Source of the DNA: Caprimulgus europaeus
Taxonomy: Eukaryota; Chordata; Aves; Caprimulgiformes; Caprimulgidae
Direction: 5' to 3'
NCBI GenBank assembly: GCA_907165065.1
Contig: OU015533.1
Location: 27,172,578 to 27,236,577, forward strand
DNA length: 64,000 nt
The notes below the pieces were generated by a model. The model ran no database searches and was not told the DNA's origin. It saw only the letters and a program-made list of their open reading frames with translations. Positions 1-23,700 of this stretch are shown here, piece by piece. Position numbers and translations under genes: made by a program. Every line of letters starts with the position of its first letter. Within the stretch, counting starts at the first letter, position 1.

Positions 1-173
1 TGGAAATTTAGCAAACCATTTTCAAAATAAATTAAGTTACTTTAAGAAGGCAAGTTAGATGCTTAAGAGTCTGTTTTCCCACTGTTTGCCAATAAGATTC
101 TGAGTATCTTGTGTGACTTGAACAAATTGATAAATTTGTCTGATTTGATATTCCTTCAAACACTGTCTCCTAG

Positions 174-10880
<10,707 letters not shown>

Positions 10881-12128
10881 TTGCTGCTTCTACCTTCTCT
10901 CATGGATTCCAGAAACATGTTTAATTTTTTGGTCACCTTAAATGTATATCTCAGCTTTCAGGGGCTTAAGTCTGTTGAAGATGAACCTATGGTAGAGGTA
11001 TAGTAATGACCATGTGTACTTGTGCAAGCTAGCTTACTTGTATATTTTTCCTTAACTGCATTGACTTGGTCACAGCAGAATCCCTCTCTAAATAGCTGCT
11101 AGAACTGTGTTACAGAGAAAAATGAAAGAAAAAAAACACACCAAAACTAAAAAACCCCCAAATCTAAGCTTGCAAATTGAATTTAAGATGAGAAGCATTT
11201 GATTTAAAGTTGAATAGGGCCAGATGCTCCTTGATCACTAAGAAGATATTTGGCTTTGCTTTGACAGCATCGTAATTCCCAGCAGTAAATTAAAATTACA
11301 ATGGTTGCATTCAAAATTGGGATAGCTGACAGTGATGACCTTTTCAATATGTTTTTTAGCCCAATTAACAATTTATTGCAATTTGTTCATGTAAATGGCT
11401 ATTGCTATCTTTTTTTGTGTAGTTACAGTTTTAGGCTGTTCTGCAAGAAACATCTGTGTTGCACTACTTGATTATCAGGAATTGTTTAAAGTACAGACAT
11501 GAATAGCTTCAAAACAGTTGAACATGGTGAAGGAGCTGAAGGAGGTAGGAAATACTTGCTGCTGAAAATTATTTATATTGTTAAGTAGACTATGACACCA
11601 AGAAATCCCATATTATATTTAATATATTGAAGAAATACAGAGGAATAATCAGTATCTATAAAGATCAATCTGCTTCATTAAAAAGCAATTCCTACAAACA
11701 AGAGAAATTTTCACTGCAAAATCATTTAAACATAACAGCATAATTTAATTAAATAGCACCTGTTTGTTTCTTGACTTGGTGTTCACCAAACCAGTTGTTA
11801 GCCATATTTTTTTTTTCCTGTAAAAACCAGTAGGGAAACAGATAATGTATCCATCTTCAAGATGTGTTTAAAACCTGGGAAAAGAAAATATCAGATCATT
11901 ATGTGCACTATATCCAACAAAATAGTTAGAGATTTTATGCTCTATTTTGGAGAAGCCATTACTGATTTTTTTTGTCTGTTTGTTTAGCAATATGTAACGA
12001 TAGGAGGGATTGTGTTTTTGTATCATGCTGACATTTTTAAAATGTTAGATTTAAATGATAAACCCCATACTGTTAGAAAAGCCTGGTGCTGAGGGAAAAA
12101 TATGATTTTTTGGATTGGCATGTGAAGG

Positions 12129-12203
12129 TATGTGTGCATGTGTATATATGTGTGTATGTTTGTGTATATATATATGTACATACATGTATGTATGTCAGTT
12201 CAA
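12129..12203 (+). repeat. TG/TA-rich imperfect microsatellite
   Basis: Interrupted TGTG, TATA and GTATGTATG units over about 75 bp of the NBEAL1 3'UTR. The RNA includes two TGTATATA octamers (12141-12148 and 12163-12170) that match the Pumilio motif. In a microsatellite these may be incidental. Confidence 0.7.
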
Positions 12204-12327
12204 AGGAGAAAATACCATGGGGTGAGGGGAGTATAGATATAAGGCGGAGCTATTAAGTGATTGTTAGCTACTGTGTTCCCTTTCGGCTACCCGTGTCTTC
12301 CCTCTACCATCAATTTTCTTGTTATTT

Positions 12328-12336
12328 TTATTTATT
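12328..12336 (+). promoter_or_regulatory. AU-rich element nonamer in NBEAL1 3'UTR
   Basis: TTATTTATT, the class II AU-rich element core, lies inside an ATTTATTTATT stretch. In known 3'UTRs such elements bind TTP/HuR-type proteins and affect mRNA decay. Function here is inferred only. Confidence 0.35.
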
Positions 12337-12654
12337 TATGGAAATGAATGTATGTTGTATCTCCTATAAATGTTATCAGATGTTCCCTGTGGTTGGGGAG
12401 CTCTTGAACTACCTGAGGAACTTCATAAATGTATAATCTAATTTCATTAACTTTTAGCACAATATTTATTAACTTTGTAGAAATAGTAATACCTCCTTAC
12501 TCTGCAAAAAGATGATCTTTACGTGTTCTGTTAGTCTAATTAAATGTTTTCTCCTCAATTTCTTTAATGGAAAAAAAAAATCCCTCTTAATGACTGATTG
12601 GTGTGCTGTGTAAAGAAAGTTGCGATGCTTTTTCTTAACTTTTGTAAATGAAAT

Positions 12655-12660
12655 AATAAA
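12655..12660 (+). terminator. NBEAL1: Candidate proximal poly(A) signal of NBEAL1
   Basis: Canonical AATAAA about 1.8 kb past the stop, in an AT-rich setting with a nearby TTTGTAAATG element. Use of this site would give a short 3'UTR that still contains the AU-rich nonamer at 12328. Confidence 0.4.
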
Positions 12661-14790
12661 TCAGACTAGTGAACAAGCGGGTCTATGCATAGTTACAATA
12701 TTCAAACTAATCACTGTGACAGACTGGATTGTCTGGAAAGTTAGGAGAAAATAAGAATTATTTCCCTGAGTCATTTGCCAAGAGAGCATTAAATTTCCAA
12801 AAGTAGAGTGCTGTGGTTTTTTTTTTTTTTTTCAGACTCCATGTATGTAAAAAAGCCACATCCCATATTTTCAAATAAGTTATAGAGAAGTGAAAAATAC
12901 TATTTTTAATCACTTACCTCTCCAGTAAGAGTACTAAGAATACTCTGGAAGTATTAAATGTGTATACGAGAATGTGAGGTATGTTTGTCCATTATGATTT
13001 CATGAAGAAAGGATTTCAGGGGAGCTCTTTCGAGAGTAATTTAGAAGAATTTCAGCTCAGAATGTCAGTTTTTTCTGTGTTGTGGGAAGTTCAAAAAAAA
13101 GAAGGAATTTGGGGCATTGAGTTGATGATTTTAATAAGTATGCATATATGTTCTGTTTAAATGCATATATGAGGTTAAGTGAAGGTTTACTTGAAGGGGA
13201 AGGGGGCAGGAAATTATGTTTTGGGCTAGCAGAATCAAGTGGAAAAACTAAGGAGAAGTCATTTGTAGTGTTTGGTGAGAGCATAGATTTCTTTTTGTCA
13301 TTTGCACAGAGAGGTTCGGATAAGGGTTTGAAAACGTCCTACTCTGGGTTAGGTACGTTTATACAACAGTTGAATTAATGGTTTTGGTAGTTTAATATTA
13401 AAGAATACTGAATACACTGTGTAAGTTTTAAGTAAAATACAACATAGTTGCAATAATTGGGGATGAAAGAGTTCATGGTGAAGAGCTCTGACATTTGAAT
13501 ACCATAATTTCAGAGTATCACAAGCATTAGGTGATCTTCAAATATCTGGGACAGGTTTAAATGTGGACAGAGGCTAGTGCCCTGCACAAAGCAGCAGCAG
13601 CGTGAGGAGGGGGACAGGTGAGCTCTAAGCTGCTTCATGTTCTACACAGAATGGCAACAGCCATTGCCTTTCGATCTTCTATCTGGTCCTTGCGGATGGC
13701 AGGTATACACCATCACACACTTAGTGTTCTTGCCAGAGGCTCTCTGGAAATACCTCCATAAGTTTGGAGGTCTGCACTTTGTCTTTATCTAAAACCAGCT
13801 TTAAGTAAAAGTTATAGGTGGCAAGTGTGAGCATTAGTCGGTATGTTGTTTCTTGTGGTTTTAACTTATTCGTGTAAGTCTTTTTAAGAGTAGAAGCTAA
13901 TTTTTCTGATCAGCTGTTTAGGTTGGTTGAATTGCAGTCTGTTATGCAGTGCACTGTGAATTAGTGAACTAACTTTCATAATTCTTTTATTTCCTTAAGG
14001 CAATAAAGCTTAGGATTACATTTTGTTTTTCATATAGTATTGGTGAAGTAAGATTCTCCTTTGGTTTTGAACTAAGATTTTTTTTTTTTAATTGTAAAAA
14101 GTAAAGCTGTGAGATGAGGGTATTCTGGTTAGGAATTCAGAATAAACAAGTCTTAAGCAACACTTGTTTCATAACACTACATTTGCCAAGATCATCTTGG
14201 TGGTATCTTCTAACATATAATTTTTGGGACAACGCTAATGATATTTATCAAAGTTTAAATATGCTTACCTTTGAAGCTGAGTAAGTAAGTAGGAGTGTAA
14301 ATATATATCTAAAGGAAACTGAAAAGTGACTCTTTTAATATCTGTATATAAATGAGATCAAGTAGTTAGCAGTATTGAATAACTTCTCCCCAGCACAGTT
14401 TTGAGCTTGCCTACCAAAGGATGATATTTAGAAGACATCTCTTTTAGTTTAAGTAAAATATTTGTTAAATTTCTTTTATAAATTTGCTTAAATTCTTGAT
14501 AGTATTTTTAGTTGTCTTTTTTATCTATAGTGAAGAATCTCATCTAGTCTGTGCAGTTTTTGTACTGTATGAGCATTCAGAAAGTGAAATGTTTGCTGTT
14601 CAAGTTAGTATCTGACTTACATGAATTATTCTATATCAATATAATTGTTATCTAAGACTTGTTCATAGAATATCTAGAAACCATGTCTTCTGTCGTTCTT
14701 GTATTTTACCAACACCAGCACAAAATAATAATCCCAATCTTAAATTAACTGTGGAAATTCGGTTTTAGGAAGCCTGTTTGATTTAAAAAG

Positions 14791-14810
14791 AAAAAAAAAA
14801 AAAAAAAAAA
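14791..14810 (+). repeat. Pure A20 tract
   Basis: Twenty consecutive A residues, flanked by A-rich sequence, inside the NBEAL1 3'UTR. It would be an oligo-dT internal priming site in cDNA and 3' RNA-seq data. Confidence 0.9.
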
Positions 14811-17322
14811 GAACAAAACAACACAAACATGTTACAATTGTTTTGCCAATCTGCAACATTGATAGAAACAAGCTTTTTTCCCCCCGTGGTGTACTTTAGA
14901 TCATTAATATTACCACAAAACAGGTTTATCAAAGTCTTTACAGACTTAATAGTTTAGTCAGTTGGCTGCTTTATAAGGATTCTCTTTAAAGCTGTATTTG
15001 TCCTTTAAATGAAGTGCAAAGAACTAAGTTTCTGCACTGTAAAAATTCTGTGTGGGACTGGTAACAGTCCTACATCAGTCTACTTTAAGCTAGTCCTGCA
15101 GGAATGATAAATTTGTTTTTACTTGTAATGCACAATAATTAGGTAGGTGTTTTAATTTTTGCCTTAGTCAATGGGAGCTGTATACTTTACTTCCTTAGAC
15201 CATGTCTCCCTCTTTCCTGTTTCCCCTCCAAGTCTTTCCCAATCAACAAAATGATTAGAAAATATATGTAGAGCAACCAAATGCTTCACAAAGCTTTTAC
15301 TGTGTATGTGTATTCAGTTGAAAATGTGTATCTGTATACGGATTATGGTATGGTAGGGAGCTTTAGAGTTAAGGAGGGGAGTAGAGGTGTCGGCCTCCTT
15401 CTGCTCCTACACAGAGACTGTGTAGACACTTGCTCTGTATTGTCATCTGAAGGCACTTCTCTCTTCCACTGTTAAGGGCACCTTGCTGGCTAGGTTAGAT
15501 GCTGAATCTGGGTGCTGTGAGTATTTTCTTTTCCTTTCAAATATATATATATATTTTTTAAAAAGGCACATATAAATGCATATCCTAATGTGAACCTAAG
15601 GCCTGATCTAATAAAAACTGTTAGATGAAAGCACTACATAAGGTTATATTTAATTGGATGGAAATTCAAGCATGTGCTTCAGTGCTTCCTAGAATGAGCT
15701 TTTCATACTTTTTAGTTTAAAAGCTATGTTGGTTTCGGCTGTAAACATGACACTTGTTAGTAGTCTCCTTTTGAGGGAGAGTAATAGTGTTTGTGCAGTT
15801 GTACGCATGTGGGTTTGTTGTATACCAATGTTAGACTCAACTGAAGTGTTTGGAAGATGTCTTTCCTTCCATCCCAAGTAGACAAGTTCTCCTTATTATT
15901 ACTAATTGCCCTTGTTAGCACATACTTTTAAAGAAAGTGAGAGTTTTCTGAAAAACTCTTGCAGTTAAAAAAAAATAAATAAATTGGTGAAATACGGTTG
16001 TGCCCTTCCTCACCATTATATTCATCAGATGCCTGAATGCAGAAATGCCTCTGAGTGGCAGCACAGCATGCTCTGCAGAGTTTGAGTGGAGTGCTATTCA
16101 TCTTACTGTGGTCTTGAGCACCCCATATGTGAGGAACTGCTTGTAGTGTTTAATCAAAGGTAGCATTTGTTCAGTTTTAATTCACATTTTTGCTGTGCAT
16201 CTGTGGAAAAAAGCTGGTATGTCTTTCTTTTAGTTGCCATTTACCCAAATGACCCAGATAAGATAGGTGTTGCACTTCTTTTCTTCAGGAGAGAGTTCCT
16301 CCAGTTGTGTGTTCTTTCTAATTTTGTCCACTGGACTTGGGAAATTCGGCAAGTATTTCCAGAGCTTAGATCTGTGATTATACTCAGCACAGACACAACT
16401 TCATAACATGTCTTCTGTCCCAGAAGCCTTATTGCCAGTGTAGGTTATGGTTTAAAGCTGCTAAGGTGTTTTGAGACTGCAATATAGAACATCCAGCCAT
16501 ATATATCATATATCTAATTAAAATTAGAGGCCACTTGTTTATTTAGCTTCCTATCTAGTCAGTATTTTTGTCTTGGAGAGACCTATTTTTTTGCCTTGAA
16601 GTAACTTTTTAAAATAAACTTAGTCTTGCACCTGACAGTACTGCTTTATCATTCATAGCTGTGAGCTAAGAAAGCCATGGGGGGGTGGGAATCAAGGAAA
16701 ACTTGTGATACATATTATGATGCAACCCTTCACTATGCAGGAGCAGCTTAATATAAGATTAGATAAATGCTGCTTGTAAGACTTACCTCCCTTTGGTCTG
16801 TGTTTTGATGGAAGCTGTGATGCTACTCACTTTGATGATTTTTTACTAAAGCTAATGAGGGAGTAGAAGCAAAGGCCTTACAGCAACAGTTAACCATATC
16901 TTCTGATAATTCCTACAGCTTATGCAATTAAGCAATTACAAATGGATTTTTAAATGCCAAAAAATGCCTTTATTTAAGAGTTAAGTGTGAGGTCTGAGGA
17001 GTGTTGGAAATGTCTACTTCAAAAAATGAGCCTTCAGGCACTGTAATGAACTTGCTGTCAGTCTTCTGTGCAATATCTTCTTCCCTTCTGGGTGCTTTAA
17101 GAGTATACTATGTCTTATTATGTTTTGATCACTGTTTTGATCAGTATGTTTTAAGAGTGTGTATATTGGCTAATGATGGAATTTTTTTCTGTACAGCATG
17201 GTGAAAGATGTTTTAAAATTTTGCACTTTTCTAGGATTTGCAAGTTTGTAACCTGACAATTTTTAATATGCACACTTTTGTACATAATTAGCATTGTATA
17301 TATTTAACATGAGTCTGAAGCA

Positions 17323-17328
17323 AATAAA
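17323..17328 (+). terminator. NBEAL1: Probable distal poly(A) signal of NBEAL1
   Basis: Canonical AATAAA with three TGTA motifs (CFIm-type) in the preceding 80 nt: TTTGTAACC near 17246, TGTACATA 17279-17286 and TGTATATA 17295-17302. This arrangement is typical of a strong cleavage site. Further AATAAA hexamers at 17370-17375 and 17568-17573 could act as backups and would then run into the convergent dipeptidase gene. Confidence 0.6.
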
Positions 17329-17352
17329 AGTAATTGAATGCATACTTCTCCC

Positions 17353-17358
17353 TTTATT
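17353..17358 (-). terminator. Candidate poly(A) signal of the dipeptidase gene
   Basis: TTTATT on the plus strand reads AATAAA on the minus strand, about 400 nt past the dipeptidase stop. It lies only 25 bp from the oppositely oriented NBEAL1 signal at 17323-17328, so the two transcripts' 3' ends would overlap or abut. Confidence 0.5.
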
Positions 17359-17758
17359 AATACCACAAAAATAAAACTAATAGTGTGGGAGTCCACTAAA
17401 CAAGCAATTATTTCATTTAGGAGGTAAAGCTAGGCAGCAGGAACAGCTTGGTTTCCCGTCTTAATTGTGTTAAAGTAACTCTTTTTTGGTGGGGAAGGAA
17501 TCAAAGTGGATACATGAATGTACAGACCCTTACAGACTACAAATAGATATGATTACTCAAATATTGCAATAAAAATTGTCTTTTTGCTGGGAAGGAGAGG
17601 TGTCTGAGACATGAACTAGGGTGGGGAAAAGAGGCCACTAATGCAAATTTATCTTTATAAAGCTAAGGTTCTCCACCCACCCTGGGACTAGAAGCATCTC
17701 TTTCCCTCTTCCTCATTGTTCTTCCCATATAGTGACTTTTGCTGCAGAATGTGCAAGG

Positions 17759-20700
17759 CTACAGATTCTGGAGATTACTGTCAATCAGGAGGAAACTGAA
17801 ATCTGTTCCAGGCTCATGTTCAGTTGGTTTCTTACCCCTGTAAACAAGACAAACCATGCTGTGAGTTTTAACAGGAGCTAGGACTACTGTGTTTCCATCT
17901 GTTACTAGGGATAGAGCAAAGCATCCTTATTCATAACAAGCAGTTTTAACTCCCTTCCTGCCTGCATCATGGGACATGCATATTCGATTTCTTAGTAATG
18001 TTCATATGACTAAAGACATGAGTTCCCTTGTTCTGGAGTTCAACACATTAGGGTCAAACTGGCATTCCCCTGGCCTTCAGTAACAGAGCTGACTACTGGG
18101 GCTCCTTCTGTGAATGGTAACTACAGTTCAGAAACCTAAGCATCGATGGATGTAATGCCAGAGCACTTCCTGGGTAAGTCAGACATCCTTTAGAGTGTTG
18201 CCATACTGCCTGCTCCTTTGCAGCATAAAGCAATGTGCATCTTTTTGCCCAGAGAGAAATGGAAGCAAGGGATTAAGTAACTTCTAACATGGGGGACAGG
18301 CAGCATGTGCCAGAAGTCTAATAGAAGTCTCTCTTCCTTTTTATCTGAAGGAGGATATCCATTGAAATTATGAAGCATTTACCTCAAAAACAGACGGGCT
18401 CCTGTCACTCCTTGCAAGGTGGCTTTGTCTCCTTCCACTAGCAGCATCGCACCTTCCCGCAAGCCCTAATGTAGGTGGAAATGTTTAACATTATTTTCAA
18501 GCTATTTGAAAGGCTAGAATGCTTGTCATAAGCAGGCCAGTCTTAGCACAGCTCTCCATGATTACAAACAAGACTTTCTTGTTCACTTGTTTCTAACAAA
18601 GATGCCAAAACTAAATTAGGTGAGTTATCTTGTTTTAGAAGCTGGTTTTCTTGTTTGTTTTATTTTTTCCCCTCTAAAGAAAGGAGAAAAGGAAAATGTG
18701 TTTTTTATGCAATTACTTCCACTACCACCATTCAGGATCCAGTTTGGGCCAGGCAACAGCTGGCTGGGTTTGGCAGAGCACAAACTTTATACTCCAAGCT
18801 CAGACACAGGGACAAGAAACCCAGAAGTCCCACTTCCCCAGATAGATGTACTGTAATTATAAGCACACTACTGAATGAGAAATTGAGAAACCTTCAGAGA
18901 TTATTAAAACAAAATGTGAAGTTAAGAATGTCTGCAAAAAGATTAAGGGGAGGTGTCACAGAATCAATTAATCTTTTAAGGGGAGGTGTCTTCCCATCTG
19001 CATGCACATCATCCACAACACATAACATGACTGGTGTCCAGTGATTGGAAAGATCAGAGCTGCCTAAAATACAGTGTTTGGCAACAGGATTCCAGGCATC
19101 TAATAGGAAGAATGCATTTGTTCTAACCCATTTTCTGTAAGTGAGCATAATCCAAGGTTGAAGCTCTTAGCAAGACTATAACTAGCCTTCCATGCCACAG
19201 TTCTGTAAGGCTTGTCCGGCAGGGGAACCCACACTGAAAGCTACCAAGAATGCATTTAAAATGTTTTACCATGCTACAGCCATGAGCTTCCTGACTGGGA
19301 ACTACTACTCACCAGAACTGGAGGAGTGTTTGGTTCTTCATGATATTGACGAATTCTTTCCTCTCTTGTCTCCTGCGATAATGAGTGTAGATTTAACTGC
19401 CCAGGCAGTAAGGTAGGACTTGGAGCTATCCAAGTAGCATGACACCAAGTAATTTTGTAACATTAAGCAAAGCAGGTACTTCCCCTCAAGCAGAATGCTT
19501 TCATTAGACTAATGTATTGAAGGAAGTGGCAGAATTGACTGTAATAGGTGTACTTTAACTTTCATCACTAGCAGCAATTGTCCTCACCCTGAAAAACCTT
19601 AAAACTTAGTTTCACTCAATTCATTCAGTGCCTTTTTTTTTTTTTTTTATGCTACCTCTATGTCCTCACTCTCAGAACAACAACACTGCAGAAGGTGGTG
19701 GAAGGAAATGCCTGAGATGCCACCTTCATCAAAGAAAGTAGTGAACCATGGATTTCCACTGATTAAATATCTGCTTGATTGTCCTTCTGCACACAGCTCT
19801 GCCGTGTTTCCTGAGGGTTTGCTGCTGAACTGAGCAACAGTAGTTAAAATAAATCAAACCAGAAGGATTTGTTGGTAAGGAAACACAGGAACACAGCGGG
19901 GACTTGGTACAGCACAGACCTTCCAGCCTCCTCTTAGAGAAATAGCAGAAGTTATTTATAAGCAAAAGACTGCCTTCTTATCTAAGTGAGAAGGTGATTA
20001 AATGACTACCTACAACTTCATGTAAATTCTAGAAGCATACCCTGATCCTCCATCTCTTTGGTGTCCTCTAATTCTTAATACTTCCTCTAACCATGAAGAA
20101 ATTTTTATTACAAGGAGGAAAGTATTTGGGCTATTAAAAGATCCACCACAGAAACTGTTCCCAAAGGAATTAGCTCCTGCCAGACTATTCAGGAATCAGC
20201 TCCTCCATACAGTGGAGATGTTAGTCTTTGTGCTTGAGGGTTAGTGTTTTTGTTTCAGCTAAACTAATACATGTGCTTGCTTACTACTGGACTAACCCAT
20301 TTTGTTAGCTGTACTAGTACATGTGCTTACAGGGTGGGCTCTCTGCAGGGGCACTAGTGCCTATGTATTTTGTTATACAACAGATTTGCATGCAATCTCA
20401 AGATCTCCTTGTTCTGATGGTTCCTTCAGATATTTAAGCCATGTCTTCACAAGTAGCAGGCAAGACAGACTATGGCAAGACTTTCCAGAAACATAGTGCA
20501 TTGCATGTTAACATTCCAAGTTTTTCTGTCTTTCCCCCCACCCGCTTCTGCACCAGGTATGAAGCAACAGTATTGCAGACATTGCAAAGCTTCTGTTTGT
20601 GAAAAACAGTTTCACCTCAGTAATACTGTTGCCAAAGAAAAGCTTTAGGAGGGAGTAAAATGGTACTGCCTCACTGGCAATTCCAGCTACTCTCGGGAGA

Positions 20701-23700
20701 AGCTGTTTAAGACATTCTATAGCTTTGTAAGGCCTCACAAATGCACGCTATCATTACACCTCTGCACCCTGGTGACTGTGTTAGCTCTAGCATGCTTTAC
20801 TTACACCCATGTGAGTGCTTTTAACATCTGGGTCCAGGTAGTGGGGGTTAATATTAAAAGGAACTAAGCCTAGGGCCTGCAGGGAAGGTGGATAAACAAT
20901 TGGCATGTCATTGGTAGTATTGATGCTGACAGTCGCAACGTTGGTGCCTGCACTGGATCCCATGTAAGGAATCCCATCCTGAAAGACAAAAGCGATGATT
21001 AGTATGCTTTGTGATTAGTATCACAACTAGGAACTGCATTTTATAGCATCTTTATCAACCTCAGAGAGTCAGCAATCAGATCAGACTTAGTCCTTGTAGC
21101 TCATCTCACTGCTAAAAGCAGAACAACAAGAATTCGGGTTTTGAGGTGGGCAATAGTTTGTATGTCATGGTTGTCAGAGAACCAGCTGTTGAATGTCCTG
21201 TACTTGCAACTCTGACCCCATCACAAGAGAGAACTTACAAGGTTGTCAGTGCATATATTGGACTTTGCTATTAAGACAGGAGGGACTCATCTACATTGCA
21301 GTTACAGGAAATATCTGAACTAGCTTTTAACTACCTTCTGAAGAGAGCAGACCATCTAAAGCTGAGTACAATGTTGCCACAGCATAAGCTTAGCAGTACC
21401 ATGACCAGCCAGTCTAGCCCTAGTTTAAGTATTACTACTGTGTACTATGCTGTGTATAGAAGGATTCCTGACAAACATGGATAATGCTAAACAACTTGTA
21501 AAAATAAGCTGTCTTGAGAGAACTAGTGCTAATACAACCAAATAGCTATATAGACTTCACTAGGACTTGAACATTTTCTGCCCACAACAGGCATTGAATT
21601 TCTATATATGAAGACAGCCTAGCTAACCTTTCTTCTTGTCAGCTGGCTTTTTCAAACATACTGTACTTGCATTAATCTGCCTGAAGTCTTTTGCAGTTCC
21701 ATATTGCTAGGGGAACACCTTGCTTCTGTTCTCATCCATGGATGGCGTATTTTTGCTGTGCTTTAGGAGATTCACTAGCCAGAATGGGGTTGCTGACCAG
21801 AAGGGCGCAATGGCACTCAATACCTCTCAGTTCCAGGTCAAGGAGGGACTCGAGGCAATTACACCAATTTCAGTGTCAAAAGGACATTGTCTAAAAGGCA
21901 TGTATGGATCCAGCTCTGTTGTTGGTTTATTAGCAGACAACCTACAACTTGAACACGTTTCTATCTACTGACAAGACACAAAGTAGACATCACAAGCTGA
22001 AAAACAGAGTTTCTGGAAATAGATTAAATCCTGCACTGCTCTTTGGTATTTTAAGTTGAGAGGCTTACTTCTAAGGTGCTACACAGCATTGTACATCTCA
22101 AGGTCTTGCAGTCCCACATCTGGGAAACTGCCCTAGAAAGAGAGATTGCTGACCTTGGTCTTTTCAGGCTTCACTGACCAATGACAGCCTTATTTGGCCA
22201 CAGATTTCAGTTCACCAGGTTGCATGAGATGGATCAATATTTGAAGTGTAGTAAAAACAGAGATGTAGAATCAACTTGGATTTGTCTGAACCAAAGGTTA
22301 TGCCTGAGATCCCGCCAATCAGGCTTGGCCCGAGTCATGTAGTTTTTACCTCAAGAACTCTTTTCCTGATCTCCTGTATCAGACTGTTGTCATAGAGAGC
22401 TTTCAAGAGACGGAATGTGTTCCCACCTCCTGCAGAAATAGAGTCCAGCTTATTTAACATACTTTCACCAGCAGTTTTAATTGAAGCCTTTACAAACTTG
22501 GCAGGCTCAATGATTTCTACGTTCTATTCAGGGTAGTATCCTGCTTTGAGCAGTAGTAAAACCAGAAGCTTCAGAAGAATGGTCACTGGGCAGGCCATAG
22601 GCTTATGTCCCAAGTCCTTCTTGTAACACTGACACTGTCTGTTTGATAGTGGACACTCTTCTAATACCTAAGAGCATGGTATTAGGACTATGCTCAGTCT
22701 GAGCGCAGTAGCCCCGAATCCTCTTAGACTTGATAAAATGATGATACAGCTGTGATGATCATGTTTTATTAGTGAAGTACTGTCAACTGAATAATTTGAA
22801 ACTTACTAGAGATGAAGTTCCATTAATAAATCTCCTACTTTGCTCCCACCACTAAATTTAGGGTCTTACTGTTGCCAATTAAAGTACTTTTATCTGTAGT
22901 TTCCAATAATTACTAGGCCCAACTTTTTCATTGTTGTCTCTACAGTGCCAGCACTGAGGCTCTGAGCAGGACTAATCCAGTGCCCTATATAAACCTTCAT
23001 CAGGGAGCAAGAAGTAAAACTTACCGATAAATATTGCTTCAGATTTCCTTACAGCTTCCACTGGATCACAAGATTCATGAATGCTGTCCAGCCCATAACC
23101 TTAAATGAAAAAGTATTTACCTTTGCCACTACAGTTAGGAGGAAGAATGTGGTGTGTTCAATCCCCGCTGCCCTCCCCTTGAGACAACCAGTGAAACTTC
23201 ATAGAACTTTACAACATAAAGCAGAGGATATGTCCTACTTCTCTTCAGGGCTTCTGCAGCCAGCTGTACCAAAGCAAGTGCTTGCTTCATGGATATACAT
23301 GCTCAGTGTCTAAGAGCAGAGCATTTCACTCAGCAGGTGCAGGCTGAGGCACAAAGTCCTGCTGGGTGTTACTGGCTAACCCGAAAATAAGAGAGGCAGG
23401 GGGGAAGATGCCAGTCTCCAGCCAGGCTGTGCCTGAACAGGATGTGCCATCATTGGTTGAGCATCGCTAGTACAAATATCTGATCTGAGCTTTCTGTTTT
23501 GTTTTGGTGTTTTTAATGGTTTAAATGTCTGGCTTTGACAGATTTGCCTCACTGGGGTTCACTGAGTACAGGAAGTGCCAGGGGAGCCAGAAGAACATGC
23601 ACATTTGATAGCAGCAATCTTTCTGCAAGACAAGGAGCAGACTGTGCTGCCCAGAGAAGTGAGTACTGATTGTTACTACAGTAACAAGTCCAAAGTTATC

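Larger units (their letters stand above)
10881..17345 (+). other. NBEAL1: NBEAL1 3' untranslated region (proximal and distal ends)
   Basis: About 6.5 kb of AT-rich sequence without convincing coding exons follows the NBEAL1 stop. It holds a candidate proximal poly(A) signal (AATAAA 12655-12660) and a better distal one (AATAAA 17323-17328, preceded by several TGTA motifs). Other contents are an AU-rich nonamer (12328-12336), a TG/TA-rich simple repeat (about 12129-12203), a 16-T run (12817-12832) and a pure 20-A tract (14791-14810). The UTR extent is inferred from signals, since no transcript data were available. Short open frames at 13.1, 15.3, 16.2 and 17.0 kb resemble no family I recognise and look like chance. 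Confidence 0.6.
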
